From positions 18,702 to 82,701 of the forward strand of contig CAMFHP010000027.1 in NCBI GenBank assembly GCA_945952225.1: a stretch of 64,000 bases of DNA. Direction: 5' to 3'. Origin of the DNA: an uncultured Myxococcaceae bacterium (GTDB lineage Bacteria; Myxococcota_A; Polyangia; Polyangiales; Ga0077539). Made by a program: the position numbers and the translations under genes. Shown here piece by piece: positions 52,808 to 63,700 of this stretch. Position 1 is the first letter of the stretch. Each line of letters opens with the position of its first letter. Under the pieces are notes generated by a model. It was not told where the DNA came from, ran no database searches, and worked only from the letters and a program-made list of their open reading frames with translations.

Positions 52808-55800
52808 CCATCACCAGCGTGCGGTCGTCGAGGGCCTGGGCCTCTCCGCGGAACGTGGTCACCGCGCGGTCGAGGGCCGCGAGCGCGTCGGGGATCTGCG
52901 CCGCGTCGACCTCGCCGAGCGCGCGCTGAAGCCGCCGAGCGCCGAACGCGCGACCCGCTGCGTCGACGGTCTCGGTCACCCCGTCGCTGTAGAGAAGCAT
53001 GCGCGCACCGGCGCTCAGCGTCGCCTCGACCGCGCCGCACACGAAGTCACGGCCGCCGAGCGGTGATCCGCGCGCGACGAGGGCCCGCGACGATGCGCCG
53101 TCGTGCACCAGCGGCGGCGGCGCCCCGGCGGAGCGGAGCGAGAGCGTTCCATCCGGGCGGAGCTCGATGGCGGCGGCCTGCATCTGGTACTCGCCCTCGC
53201 AACGCACCACGAGCTCGTCGTGCACCGCGCGGAGCGTCTCTTCGAGCGATGCGTTTGCACGAAGGCACGCGCGCACCACGCTGGCCACTGCGGCGGTGAG
53301 CATCGCCGGGGCTGCGCCGTGGCCCGTCACGTCGCCGAGCACGAGCACCGCGCCGTCGCCGCGCGGCTGCCACCACCACCAGTCGCCGCCGCACTGCGAG
53401 GCCGGGTGCGAGACGCCGCCGAAGCGCCACGGGCCCGCGTCCGCCGACGGCGCGCGGGGGAAGAACAGCCGCTGCACCGCGCCCGAGAGCTCCAGGTCTT
53501 TGCGCAGCTCGCGCTCGGCGATTTCGAGGCGTGCGAGGTCGGCGGATTCGAAGCCTGCGCCGATGTGCGCGGCCATCGCCACGAGCACGTCGAGGTCGCC
53601 GCGATGGTAGAGCCCGCGCACGACGCGGCTGTCGACGTAGACCACGCCCCACGTTCGCGCGCCCGCGCGCACCGGCGCCGCCATGATGCTCCGCAGGTCG
53701 TGGGCCACGGCGCTCTTCGATCCGAGCACCGCGCCCTCTTCGGTGCCCGCGAGCACCTGCGCCACGCCGGTCGCTGCGACCCTTCGCACGAGCGTCGCGG
53801 CGAAGCCCTGCATCTCGCGGAGGTCGCGTCCGCCGGCGGCGCGTCCGAGCACGGGGCGCACGTCGCCGCGGTCATCGAGGGAGAACAGCATCGCGCGCTC
53901 GCCGCCGAAGGCCACGAGCAGCTCGTCGAGCACCGCGCGGGCCTGCTGCTCGGGGTCGCGCGTCGACTGGAGCGCGAGGCTCACCCGCAGGAGCGCGTCG
54001 AAGACCCGCCCATGCCCGCCCACGCGACCCGACGACGACACCGACCCGCGGAGGTCGAGGGAGGGAGGACGGCTCAGCGCGGCGTCGCCCGCATCGGGGT
54101 AGTCGCGCAGGAGCATGCGTTCGCGCGATCCCCACTGGTTGCGTCGGGCGAGCTCGCAGGCGTCGCGCGCAAGGCGGGTGCGGATCACCGGCGCGTCGGC
54201 CACGTGGGTGCGGGCGCGCAGGATCTCGAAGCGCGCCCACGACTCATCGCAGTTCGACACGATCGCGTCGGCGTCGCGCAGGGCGTCGTGCGCGAGGTCG
54301 CTGCGCCCCGAGAGCCGCCAGAGCGTCGCGCGGAGCACGCGCTCGTGGGCGCGACGGATGGGCTCGGAGGTGCACGTCGCCGTCACATCGTCGATGGCCC
54401 TGCGGAGCGCGTCGAGGTGCGCGGGCTCCCCCGTTCGCTCGGCGCGGCGCGCGAGCAGGTGCGCGCCGAACACGAAGAACGACGCCATGGGCTCGGGCCA
54501 GTCGCGAGGATCGCTGCGGATCGCGCGTCCCTCGTCGAGGAGCGCGTCGAGCGACTCGCCCTGCTCGTTCTGCTCGAAGAGGTGGATCATGCGGTGCTGC
54601 GCGATCCACGTGCCCGTCCACACGTCGCGCGGCGGAACCCTTGAAGCGCGGATCTCGCGGGCCTCGTCGAGGAGGGCGGCGGACTCCATCAGGTCGCCGC
54701 GCATCGCGAGGGCCGACGCGAGCGTCGCGCGGATGTTCGCCATGCCGCTCGGCAGGGCGTTGGTGTCGGCGATCTCAAGCCCGATGCGCGCGATGGCCTC
54801 GGCGCGCACCGGCAGCCCGCGCACGAGCAGCGCGAGGCCGTACTCGTTGCAGATCGCCACGAGGTCGCGCGCGCTGAGCCAGCGGCGAAAGCGTCGGAGC
54901 GCGTCCTCCTGCAACTCCTCGTGTTGTTCGAAGCGGCCGACGATGTGGAGCGACCAGCCGTAGAGCTTCTGCGCGTTCGCCTCGACGGCGCGGTCGGTGC
55001 CTTCGCGGGCGCGGGCCAGCGCGCGACTGCCACGCTCCATCGCCTCGTCGGCGAGGTCGTTGATGGCGCAGAGAAAGCCCAGCCACGCTTCGAGCTCGAT
55101 GCCCTCGGGGTGCTCGCCGACGAGGGCCACGACGCGCGCGAGCTCGCGACGGGGCGCGACGGTCTTCGCGCGGTCGCCGTTCGACCACGCCATGAACCCC
55201 CACAACGCGAAGGTGCTGCCGAGGAGCACGGCCGCGGGGATCCAGCGGGCGGCGGGCGCACCGGCGTCGCGCGCGCGCTCGACGCGAGACACCACATCGG
55301 TCGGGTCATCACCCGCGGGGAGCGCCGACGCCATCGCGGTGCGGGCGGCCTCGCAGGCGCGCTGCACGCCGTCGGCATTCCAGAGCGCGAGGTTGACCCG
55401 TGCGATCTGCATCTGGATGCGGGCGGCGTCGACGGGGGAGCGCACGGCGCCGAGCGCGCGCTCGTACGCCGCGAGCGCCTCGCCGACGCGCGCAACCCGC
55501 GTGCACGCCTGGCCGAGCGCCTCGTGGAGCACCGCGGCGTCGGCGTCATCCGTCAGCAGCGGGGCGGCGCGCGAGAGGAGCGAGTAGGCCACGTCGTTGG
55601 CGTACGCCGCGAGCGCGCGTCGGCCCGCATGGAGCGCGGTCTTGAACGCGCGCGCGGCGTCGCCCTCGGGGAGCGCGTCGAGGCGGTGCTGCGCTTCGAG
55701 AAAGGTGTCGTCGGGCATGTGCGCGGCGACCGCGTCGGCGAGCGCCGTGTGGAGCGCGCGCGCGGCGTCGGCGGGGATGCGCTCGCGGAGGTGCTGCGCC

Positions 55801-57707
55801 AGTTCGGGGTGCACGACGCGAAGTGCGCCCTCGCCGTCGACCACGATGAGCCCCGCGCGCTCGGCCCGCGTCACCGTCGGTGCGATCTCGCGGAGGGGGC
55901 TTCGCAGGGCCGAGGTGAGCACCTCGGTGCGGGCCGGTACGCCGAGGAGCGCGAGCGCGTCGAGGAGCGCGCGCACCGGCGCGGTTGCAGCATCGGCCCG
56001 CTCCCGGAGCGCGTCGAGCGCGGGGCCGGGGAGCGCGAGCGTGGCGGCGCGGTCTTCGCGGAGCGTCCACCCGTGGTCGGCGAGGCGGAGGGCGCCTGCG
56101 TCGACGAGGGCGCGCGTCCAGGTCTGCACGGCGAAGGGCATCGTGCCGACACAGAGCGCGACGTGCTGCACGAGCGCGTCGGGACAACGGCCCGCACCGA
56201 GCACGTGTTCGAGCACATCGCGCAGGCCCTCGTCGCGAAGCGCGCCCACGGTCACGGTCACCGCGTTGAAGCGCGCCGCGAGGGCCGGTGCGCGCTCCTC
56301 GCTGCACGAGAGGGCGACGGCCACGCCGCCGAGCGCGTGCGCGTTGGCCAGCACGCGGAGCGAGGCCTCGTCGAGGTGGTCCGCGTGGGAGGCGAGCAGG
56401 AGCAGCCCCCCATGCGCCGCGCCGAGCGCTGCGAGGAAGTCGGCGACGATTTCTGCGAAGCGTGTGGCGTCTTGCGTGAGCTCCAGCGCGCGCGAGGCGT
56501 CGCCCACGCCGAGGAGCTGTTCGAGCGGCGCGCAGAGGCGCTTGAGGATCGGCGCGAAATCTCCCGCGGCTGCGAGGGCGCGTGCGCGGAGCAGATCGAG
56601 GGCGGGGCCTCCGCGGGCGATCACGGGGCCGAGGTGTCGCGCGACGGCGCGGCTCAGGCTTGCGAAGGGCGCCCGCTCGTCGGTGTATTCGAGCGACAGG
56701 GTGAGCGTTCCGCGGTCGTCGCCGCGCGCGGCGATCGCAGCGAGCACGTCGTCGCGTCCGACGAGCGAGGAGCCCGCGAGCACCACGGCGCCGTCGGGCG
56801 TCGGTCCGTCGAGGTGCAGCGCGTCGCGGGCGGCGGCGAGCTCGGCGCGGCGCCCGAGACAGGGCGTGCGGTGGCGCATGGCCTCGCGCGCCGTGCGCTG
56901 CAACGGAGCCCCTTCACCGAGCAGCGCGCGCGAGGCCTCGGCGGCGCGCACGACGCGGTCGTCGGGGTCTCGCGCGAGGAGCGCTTCGACGAGCGCATCG
57001 AGCGGCGCGGGCACGTCGGGGCGCACGCGCGCGACGGGCTCGTGGGCGCCGGTCATGTGCCACGTGAGCACGTCGTCGAGGGAGCCCGCGGGGCAGGGGA
57101 GACGGCCCGTGAGCGACTCGTAGAGCACCACGCCGAGGGAGTAGAGATCCGCCGGGGCGAGCACCGGGCGATGCACCACGCCGAGCTGCTCGGGCGCGGA
57201 GTACTGAAGCGTTCCGACGGTCTCTCCCTCGGTGACGGTGGCGACGTGCGCGGCGAGTCCGAGGTCGATGAGCGAGGCCTCACCTTGCGTGTCGACGATC
57301 ACGTTCTCGGGCTTCACGTCGCGGTGCACGAAGCCCGCGGCGTGGAGCGCATCGAGGCGGCGTGCGAGCGCGCGGAACACCCGCGTCGCGGCCTCTGCGG
57401 AGAGCGGCCCTTCACGCAGCGCCGCGGCGAGGCTGCGCCCCTCGCGGAACGGAAGCACGTAGAAGAGCACGTCGTCGTCTTCGCCCGCGTCGAGGAGGCG
57501 CGTGAGCCCGGTGCGCTCCAGCGCGGCGACGTTGGCGACCTCGCGGTAGAAGCGGGCGCGTGCGCCGCGGTCGCTGTAGAGGCTCGTGCGGAGGGCCTTC
57601 ACGACGACGGGACCCTCGCGGCCGTCGGCGAGGTACGCGTAGCTGAACGCGCCGTTGCCGAGCACTTCGCGGACCGTGTACTGCGCGATCGAGTGGAGGG
57701 GACGCAT
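52794..57707 (-). CDS. Ser/Thr protein kinase fused to ATPase-like, TPR, GAF and SpoIIE-phosphatase domains
   Basis: 1637 residues. Hanks-type kinase first (1-265: VVKALR lysine, HRDVKPENVIV at about 125, DLG in place of DFG, SAPEQLG). Next is an AAA/STAND-like region from about 290 whose P-loop is degenerate (LAGSSLVGRDDV, no Lys). TPR-like helices run from about 600 to 1180, a GAF domain from about 1230 to 1390 and a PP2C/SpoIIE phosphatase from about 1410 to the end (CGGDWWWW, GDVTGHGAAPAM, LLYSDGVTE, LDDRTLV, all metal ligands present). A kinase and phosphatase in one chain could phosphorylate and dephosphorylate different partners. The PKS stop is 26 bp upstream, so they may share a transcript. 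Confidence 0.85.
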   Translation of the reverse strand: MRPLHSIAQYTVREVLGNGAFSYAYLADGREGPVVVKALRTSLYSDRGARARFYREVANVAALERTGLTRLLDAGEDDDVLFYVLPFREGRSLAAALREGPLSAEAATRVFRALARRLDALHAAGFVHRDVKPENVIVDTQGEASLIDLGLAAHVATVTEGETVGTLQYSAPEQLGVVHRPVLAPADLYSLGVVLYESLTGRLPCPAGSLDDVLTWHMTGAHEPVARVRPDVPAPLDALVEALLARDPDDRVVRAAEASRALLGEGAPLQRTAREAMRHRTPCLGRRAELAAARDALHLDGPTPDGAVVLAGSSLVGRDDVLAAIAARGDDRGTLTLSLEYTDERAPFASLSRAVARHLGPVIARGGPALDLLRARALAAAGDFAPILKRLCAPLEQLLGVGDASRALELTQDATRFAEIVADFLAALGAAHGGLLLLASHADHLDEASLRVLANAHALGGVAVALSCSEERAPALAARFNAVTVTVGALRDEGLRDVLEHVLGAGRCPDALVQHVALCVGTMPFAVQTWTRALVDAGALRLADHGWTLREDRAATLALPGPALDALRERADAATAPVRALLDALALLGVPARTEVLTSALRSPLREIAPTVTRAERAGLIVVDGEGALRVVHPELAQHLRERIPADAARALHTALADAVAAHMPDDTFLEAQHRLDALPEGDAARAFKTALHAGRRALAAYANDVAYSLLSRAAPLLTDDADAAVLHEALGQACTRVARVGEALAAYERALGAVRSPVDAARIQMQIARVNLALWNADGVQRACEAARTAMASALPAGDDPTDVVSRVERARDAGAPAARWIPAAVLLGSTFALWGFMAWSNGDRAKTVAPRRELARVVALVGEHPEGIELEAWLGFLCAINDLADEAMERGSRALARAREGTDRAVEANAQKLYGWSLHIVGRFEQHEELQEDALRRFRRWLSARDLVAICNEYGLALLVRGLPVRAEAIARIGLEIADTNALPSGMANIRATLASALAMRGDLMESAALLDEAREIRASRVPPRDVWTGTWIAQHRMIHLFEQNEQGESLDALLDEGRAIRSDPRDWPEPMASFFVFGAHLLARRAERTGEPAHLDALRRAIDDVTATCTSEPIRRAHERVLRATLWRLSGRSDLAHDALRDADAIVSNCDESWARFEILRARTHVADAPVIRTRLARDACELARRNQWGSRERMLLRDYPDAGDAALSRPPSLDLRGSVSSSGRVGGHGRVFDALLRVSLALQSTRDPEQQARAVLDELLVAFGGERAMLFSLDDRGDVRPVLGRAAGGRDLREMQGFAATLVRRVAATGVAQVLAGTEEGAVLGSKSAVAHDLRSIMAAPVRAGARTWGVVYVDSRVVRGLYHRGDLDVLVAMAAHIGAGFESADLARLEIAERELRKDLELSGAVQRLFFPRAPSADAGPWRFGGVSHPASQCGGDWWWWQPRGDGAVLVLGDVTGHGAAPAMLTAAVASVVRACLRANASLEETLRAVHDELVVRCEGEYQMQAAAIELRPDGTLSLRSAGAPPPLVHDGASSRALVARGSPLGGRDFVCGAVEATLSAGARMLLYSDGVTETVDAAGRAFGARRLQRALGEVDAAQIPDALAALDRAVTTFRGEAQALDDRTLVMVTRR

Positions 57708-57733
57708 CGGCGGTGGTGGGTGCGTGGGCTGCG

Positions 57734-60700
57734 CTAGCGCGCGGCGGTGAGGAGTCCGTCGCGCTCGAGCCGCGCGAGGAGCCGCGCGAACGATTCCGCG
57801 GAGGGCGCCTCGGGGGCGGTGATGTGGGGCGTGAGCGCGCGCATCGTGTGGGTCTCGAAGTGCGCCGCCCGCTCGGCGAGCACCTGTTCGAGATAGCTCG
57901 TACCTTGCACGGAGAGCCGCTCGGGGAACATCCGTGAGAACGCCGCGAAGCCCGTCGACGACGCCTGACGCGCTGCACGTGTACGGAACTCGCTCCACGA
58001 CACCCGCGCGATGGGCCGCGACTGCGCCACGAGGGCGTCGACGAGCGCGCGGAACCGCATCGGGCTCGGCGTGGTGATGTGCCATGCGCCATCGCGGGCC
58101 TCGTCGCACGCGGCGAGCGCCACGATCTGGTCTGCGACGTAGCGCACGGGCGTGATCGGGAGCACGGCGTCGAGGTCCGGCGCGCAGCCCGTCGCCACGC
58201 AGGCCGACACGAGCCGCACGAAGGCCTCGCGGGTGTTGTAGTGCCCCGTGGCGTCGTCCCACCCGATGAGCGACGGGCGGTGGATCGTGACCGACACGCC
58301 GCGCGCACGCGCCGCTGCCAGGAGGTGCTCCGCGGCGTACTTCGTCTGCGCGTACCCGCCGTCGGGGGCCTCGTCGGCGAGCGCTCCCTCGGCGATGGTC
58401 GCACCGGCGTAGCGCCGCGCGCCGAAGGTCGCCCAGGTCGACACGTAGTGCAGCGACTTCGCGCGCGTCTCGCACGCGAGGGCGAGCGCCTCGCGCGCGG
58501 CGAGCACGTTCTCCTGACGGAGCGCGCCGTAGTCCGCGATGAGGTTCACCGCGGCGCCGTTGTGCAGCACCGTGTCGACCTCCGCGGCGAGCGACTGCCA
58601 CACGCCATCGCGCAGCCCGAAGTGCGGCGCGCCGAGGTCGCCCGCCAGCGCGCGCACGCGTCCCTCGCGGGCGAGCGATCCGAGGAGCGCGGCGTCGAGG
58701 TGTCCGCGGAGGCGCACGGCGGCCTCGTCGTCGTTGCGCGCCCGCACGAGGCACACGACGCGACTCGCGCCCGCGCGGAGGAGCGCATCGACCAGGTACA
58801 CGCCGAGAAAGCCCGTCGCGCCGGTGAGAAACACCGTGCTCCCGAGGCCCGACTCCGGCGCGGTGAGCGCGCGGAACTCTCCGCCCAGCGAGGCGTCGGT
58901 CGCGGGCGTTCCCGCGGGGGCGGGCATCGAGGCGCGGCGCCGCGTGAGCTGCGTCGCGAGGGTGAGCGCCAGATCGTGAAGCGACGGCCCGCGGAGCAGC
59001 GAGGTCACCGACACGCTCACGCCGAGGTGGGCTTCGAGCTGGGCGCGGAGCTCCACGGCCATGAGCGAGTCGACGCCGAGCGCCGAGAGCGGCTTCGAGG
59101 TCGGGATGCGCGCGGCCTCACGCCCGAGCACCTGGGCCACCGTCGCGAGCAGGAAGGTCTCGACGAGCGGGGCCGCCGAGGCCGCATCGGCGCACGCGGT
59201 GAGGGCGGCGCGGAGGGCGAGCGCAGGCGCCACCTGCGGGTGCATCGACGGCGGTGCGTTGCTGCGACGGAGCAGCGCGTGAAAGGTCGGGCTCGCGTGC
59301 TCCGCAGGGGCCGCGCGCGTCCATGCCTGCACGTCGAAGCGCGTGAGCATCACCTCGTCGTGACGCGATGCGAGGGCGGCCGCGAAGGCGCGCACCCCCT
59401 CCGCGGGCTGCATGGCGCCGAGGCCGCGCTGCGCGAGGCGCTCGCTGCGGTCCTGCATCGCCGCGAGGCCCACCTCCGCCCACGGCCCCCACTGGAGGCT
59501 CTGTCCCGCGAGGCCCCGTCGACGCCGCCCGCGCACGAGGCCGTCCATGAAGGTGTTCGCCGCCGCGTAGTTGCTCTGTCCCGGCGATCCGAGGAGCCCC
59601 GCCGCCGACGAGAACACCACGAAGAGATCGAGGCCTGCGCCGCCGTCGAAGGCCCGATGCAGCGCCCAGCTCGCCCGCACCTTCGGCGCGAACACCTCGC
59701 GGAACCGCGCGCCGCTCTGGCCCAGCACGATGCCGTCGGCGAGCACGCCCGCCGCGTGCACCACGCCGCGCACACGTCCGCCGCTTCCGCGCACGGTCGC
59801 GACGAGATCGCGCACGGCCTCCTCATCGGAGACGTCGCACGCGCGGTACCGCACCCGCGTGGCGCCCGTCGCGAGCTGCTCGATGCGCTGCTGCATCGCC
59901 GCATCGGCCGCGCGACGGCCGACGAGCACGACCTCGCGCGCGCCCTGCGACACGAACCATGACGCCACGGCGAGGCCGAGTCCGCCTGCGCCGCCGGTGA
60001 TCACGTAGGTGCCGTCGGGCCGCACCACGCTTCGCACGGGCGCCACCGCGAGCGCACCGCGCGCCACGTCGACGCAGGCCGCGCCATGCACGCGGTGGAG
60101 CTCATCGATCGCCGCGACGCGCGGCACCGACGGGAGCTTCGGCAAGCGCCCCAGCGCCACCGCGCGCAGCATCGCGCCGGGGAGCGCGCGGAGGTCGTCG
60201 TCGCCCGACTCGCGCTGCGCCGCGAGGTCTGCGCGCACGTAGGTGACGTTCGCGACGAGGTGGCTCGTCTGCGCGCCGCCCGCGAGCTGGATCACACGCG
60301 CCATGGGCCGGAGCAGTCCGTCGAGTTCGCGGGGCAGCGAGGGCCGCAACGCGATCACCACGTCGACGCCGCGTCCGCCGAGCGCGGCGCGCACCTGCGC
60401 GGGCCACGACGCATCGCGCAGCGAAACAGCGCCCTCGGGTCGCGCGCCCGGAGCCCCCGTCGCGACGGCCACACGAAGGCCGCGCGCACCCGCGAGCGAG
60501 ACCACCGCCGCGCAGGCCGCGAGGTCGTCGCCCACGACGAGCACCGCATCGCGGGGATGCACGGCCGCGAGGCGCTCGAGGCCCCAGCTCGCGAGCGTGT
60601 ACCAGCCCGTGGCGGTGAGCGCGTCGACGCCGTCGAGGTGGTCGGGCACGGCGAGCACCTCGTCGGCCGCCACCGTGACGTGCGTGCGAAGCGTCGCGAT

Positions 60701-63700
60701 CACCGGCACGATCACCGCGTCGCCCACCGCCAGCGACGACACCTCGCTGCCCACCGCATGCACGCGGCCGAGCGCGCCGTGCAGCGCAGGCGCCGCGCCG
60801 ACCGACGACTCGACGAGCGCGCGTTCGAGCGCGACGCACACCTCGTGAGGTCCGGGGTCGACGAGCGCGTCTTCGTGGAGCGCCGGGGCGGGCGTCCACT
60901 CGACGGAGAAGGGCGTGTCGGAGGCGAGCGCGCGCGCCGGTGCTGCTTCGGCGGGCGGCACCCTGCGCAGTCGCGCGACCATGCGTCCGTCGCGCGTGAG
61001 GCGCACGTCGCGCTCGGGCGAATCGTGGAGCACCTCCTCGCCGAGCGCGTGGACGATGGCCTCCCCGCGGTCGTCGAGGTCGACGCGCGTGCAGCGGGTC
61101 TCGACGAGCTCGTGTTCGAACACGCGCCCGAGGCCCCAGAGCGACGACGCGACGGCCATGCGCGCGCACGACGGCGACGACCACGCGCCCTCGGTCACCA
61201 CCCACACCCGCCCGAGCGAGAGGTCGCGCGCGGCGGCGGCCTGCACGAGGTCGATGAGCGGCAGGTTCGCCGCGAGGGTCGACGCTTCGAGCTCGCGGGC
61301 GTCGGCGCGGTCGTGCGGAGCCTCGTCGCAGCCCCAGAGGTACACCACGCCGCGGAGCCCTTCGCGCGCGCTCTCGTGCACGCGGTCGAGCAGCGCGGAC
61401 CAGTGCTCGGGCTCGTCGGTGCGGATGCGCGCCACGTGGGTGCGCGCGTCGTAGCGGAAGGCGTCGTCGGCGCGGTGCGCGCGCGTGACCTCGATCACCC
61501 GATGGCCCGCACGTGAGAGCCGCGCGGCCACGCTTCGGCCCGCGCCGCCCGCGTCGCCGAACACCACCCACGCACCGGGCTCCGGATCGTGCGCGCCGGG
61601 GCCGTCGGCGCGGCTCCACGCGAGCTCGTAGCCGAACTCGCGGAGCACCTCGGCCTCCGAGCGTTGCATCGCGTCGGCGCGCATCCCGTCGACCGTGACG
61701 AGCACCGTGCCGTCGTCGGCGCACACGCTCACGTTCGCCTCGAAGCCACCGGCGGTCTCGCGCACCTCGGCCCGTGCGTGCGCAGCCCGCGACGCGTCGC
61801 CGTAGATCCGCACGCGACCGAAGGAGACGGGCAGGTGCGTCTCGCGCGTGTCGATGGCCGCGAAGCAGGCGTGAAACGCCGCGTCGAGCATCGCGGGGTG
61901 AAACGCGAAGCGCTCCAGGTCCGAGGCGATGCCCTCGGGGGCCGCGAGCGCGCCGACCACCGCACCGTCGCGGTCGTGCCCCGCGCGCGTGAGGCCCTGA
62001 AAGGTCGCACCGTATTCGAGACCCGCGCGACGGAGCGCGAGGTACAGCCCCGTCGTGCTCGTTCCATCCGAGGCCGCGGGAGCCTCGCGCACGGGGCCGC
62101 GCTCGTCGCCATCGAGGGCGTACGAGGCCCACGCGATGCGTCGCGGCGCGTCGTCGCCGGGGGCGCGGGCGTAGAACTCCACCGAGCCCTGCGCGTGGGA
62201 CTCCTGGCGCAGCACCACGTCGAGCGAGGCCCGTCGGTCGGCGTCGAGAAAATGCGCCTGGGCGAAGCGCATCGCGGTGAGCTCCACGCGGCGCGCGCGA
62301 TCGGGAAAGCGCATGCGCAGCGCCGAGATCGCGAGCTCGACGTAGCCCGCCGCCGGGAAGATCGCCTCGCCCTGCACGCGATGGTCGCCGAGCCACGGAG
62401 AGCCTTCGAGCGAGACCACCGTGCGGAACACCGCCTCGTCGTGACGACCCGGCGGCGACCACGGCGCATCGAGCCACGGGTGCGCGCCCTCGGCCCGCGC
62501 CGTCGCGGCGTTCGCATGGAGCCGCGTGTCGACGATGGGGAACGTCTCCTCGGACCACACGCGCGTCGGGAGGCGCACGGGCGCCGTGGGACCGAGCACG
62601 GCCGTCCACTCGGGCGACGCACCGCGGGTGTAGAGGCTCGCGAGTCCCTGGAGCGCGACCGCGTCGACGCGCTCGCCGCGGCGCATCGACGGCAGCGCGA
62701 GCGTGCGGGCGGTGCGGCGTCCCGCGTGCTGCACGGCCTGACAGAGCAGCGGGTGCGGCGCGATCTCGACGAAGGTCTCGATGCCGTCGGCGTGGAGCGC
62801 GTCGATCGCATCGGCGAAGAGCACCGGGCGCCGGAGGTTCTCCCACCAGTACGTCGCGTCGAAGGCCGGGCCGTCGTGGGGCCTGCGCCCGAACTGCGCG
62901 CGCACCGTCGAATACAGCGGGAGCTCGCCCTCACGCGGCGTGAGGTCGGCCAGGGCCTCGCGGAGCGGGCGCTCGATGGCGTCCATCTGCGGGCTGTGCG
63001 ACGCGACGTCGACCTTCACCGGGCGGCAGAACACACCGCGCGCGTCGAGCTCCTCGGCGATGGCGCGGAGCACCTCGGGATCGCCCGAGAGCACCGTCGA
63101 CGTGGGGCTGTTGTTCACCGCGATGGCGACCTTCGAAGTGCGGTCACGGAGCAGCCCCTCGGCGTCGCGCGGCGAGAGCTCGACGAGCAGCATGGCGCCG
63201 CGTCCGCGGAGCGCGCGCATCAAGCGACTGCGACGACAGATCACCGCGGCGCCGTCGGCGAGCGAGAGCACGCCCGCCACGCATGCCGCTGCCGTCTCGC
63301 CCATGCTGTGCCCCACGACCGCGGCCGGACGCACGCCCCACGAGCGCCACAGCGTCGCGAGCGCCCACTGCACGGCGAAGAGCGTGGGCTGCACCACCGC
63401 GATGTCGTCGAGGGCCTCGGGGCGCTCGTCGCGCAGCACGTCGAGCACCGAGAAGCCCGCCTCGTGCGCGATGGCCGCGTCGGCCTCGCGGAGCGCGCGG
63501 GTGAAGGCGTCGTCGCGGTCGAGACGCTCGCGGGCCATGCCCGTCCACTGCGAGCCCTGACCGGGGAACACGAAGGCCACGCGCAGTCCCGCGCCCGACG
63601 CACGCGCCGCGTCGCCGGGGGCCGCCCGGTCGAGCCACGCGCGCGCCGACTCACGGAGCTCTTCGAGCGTCTCGCCCACGAAGGCCGCGCGGTGTTCGAA

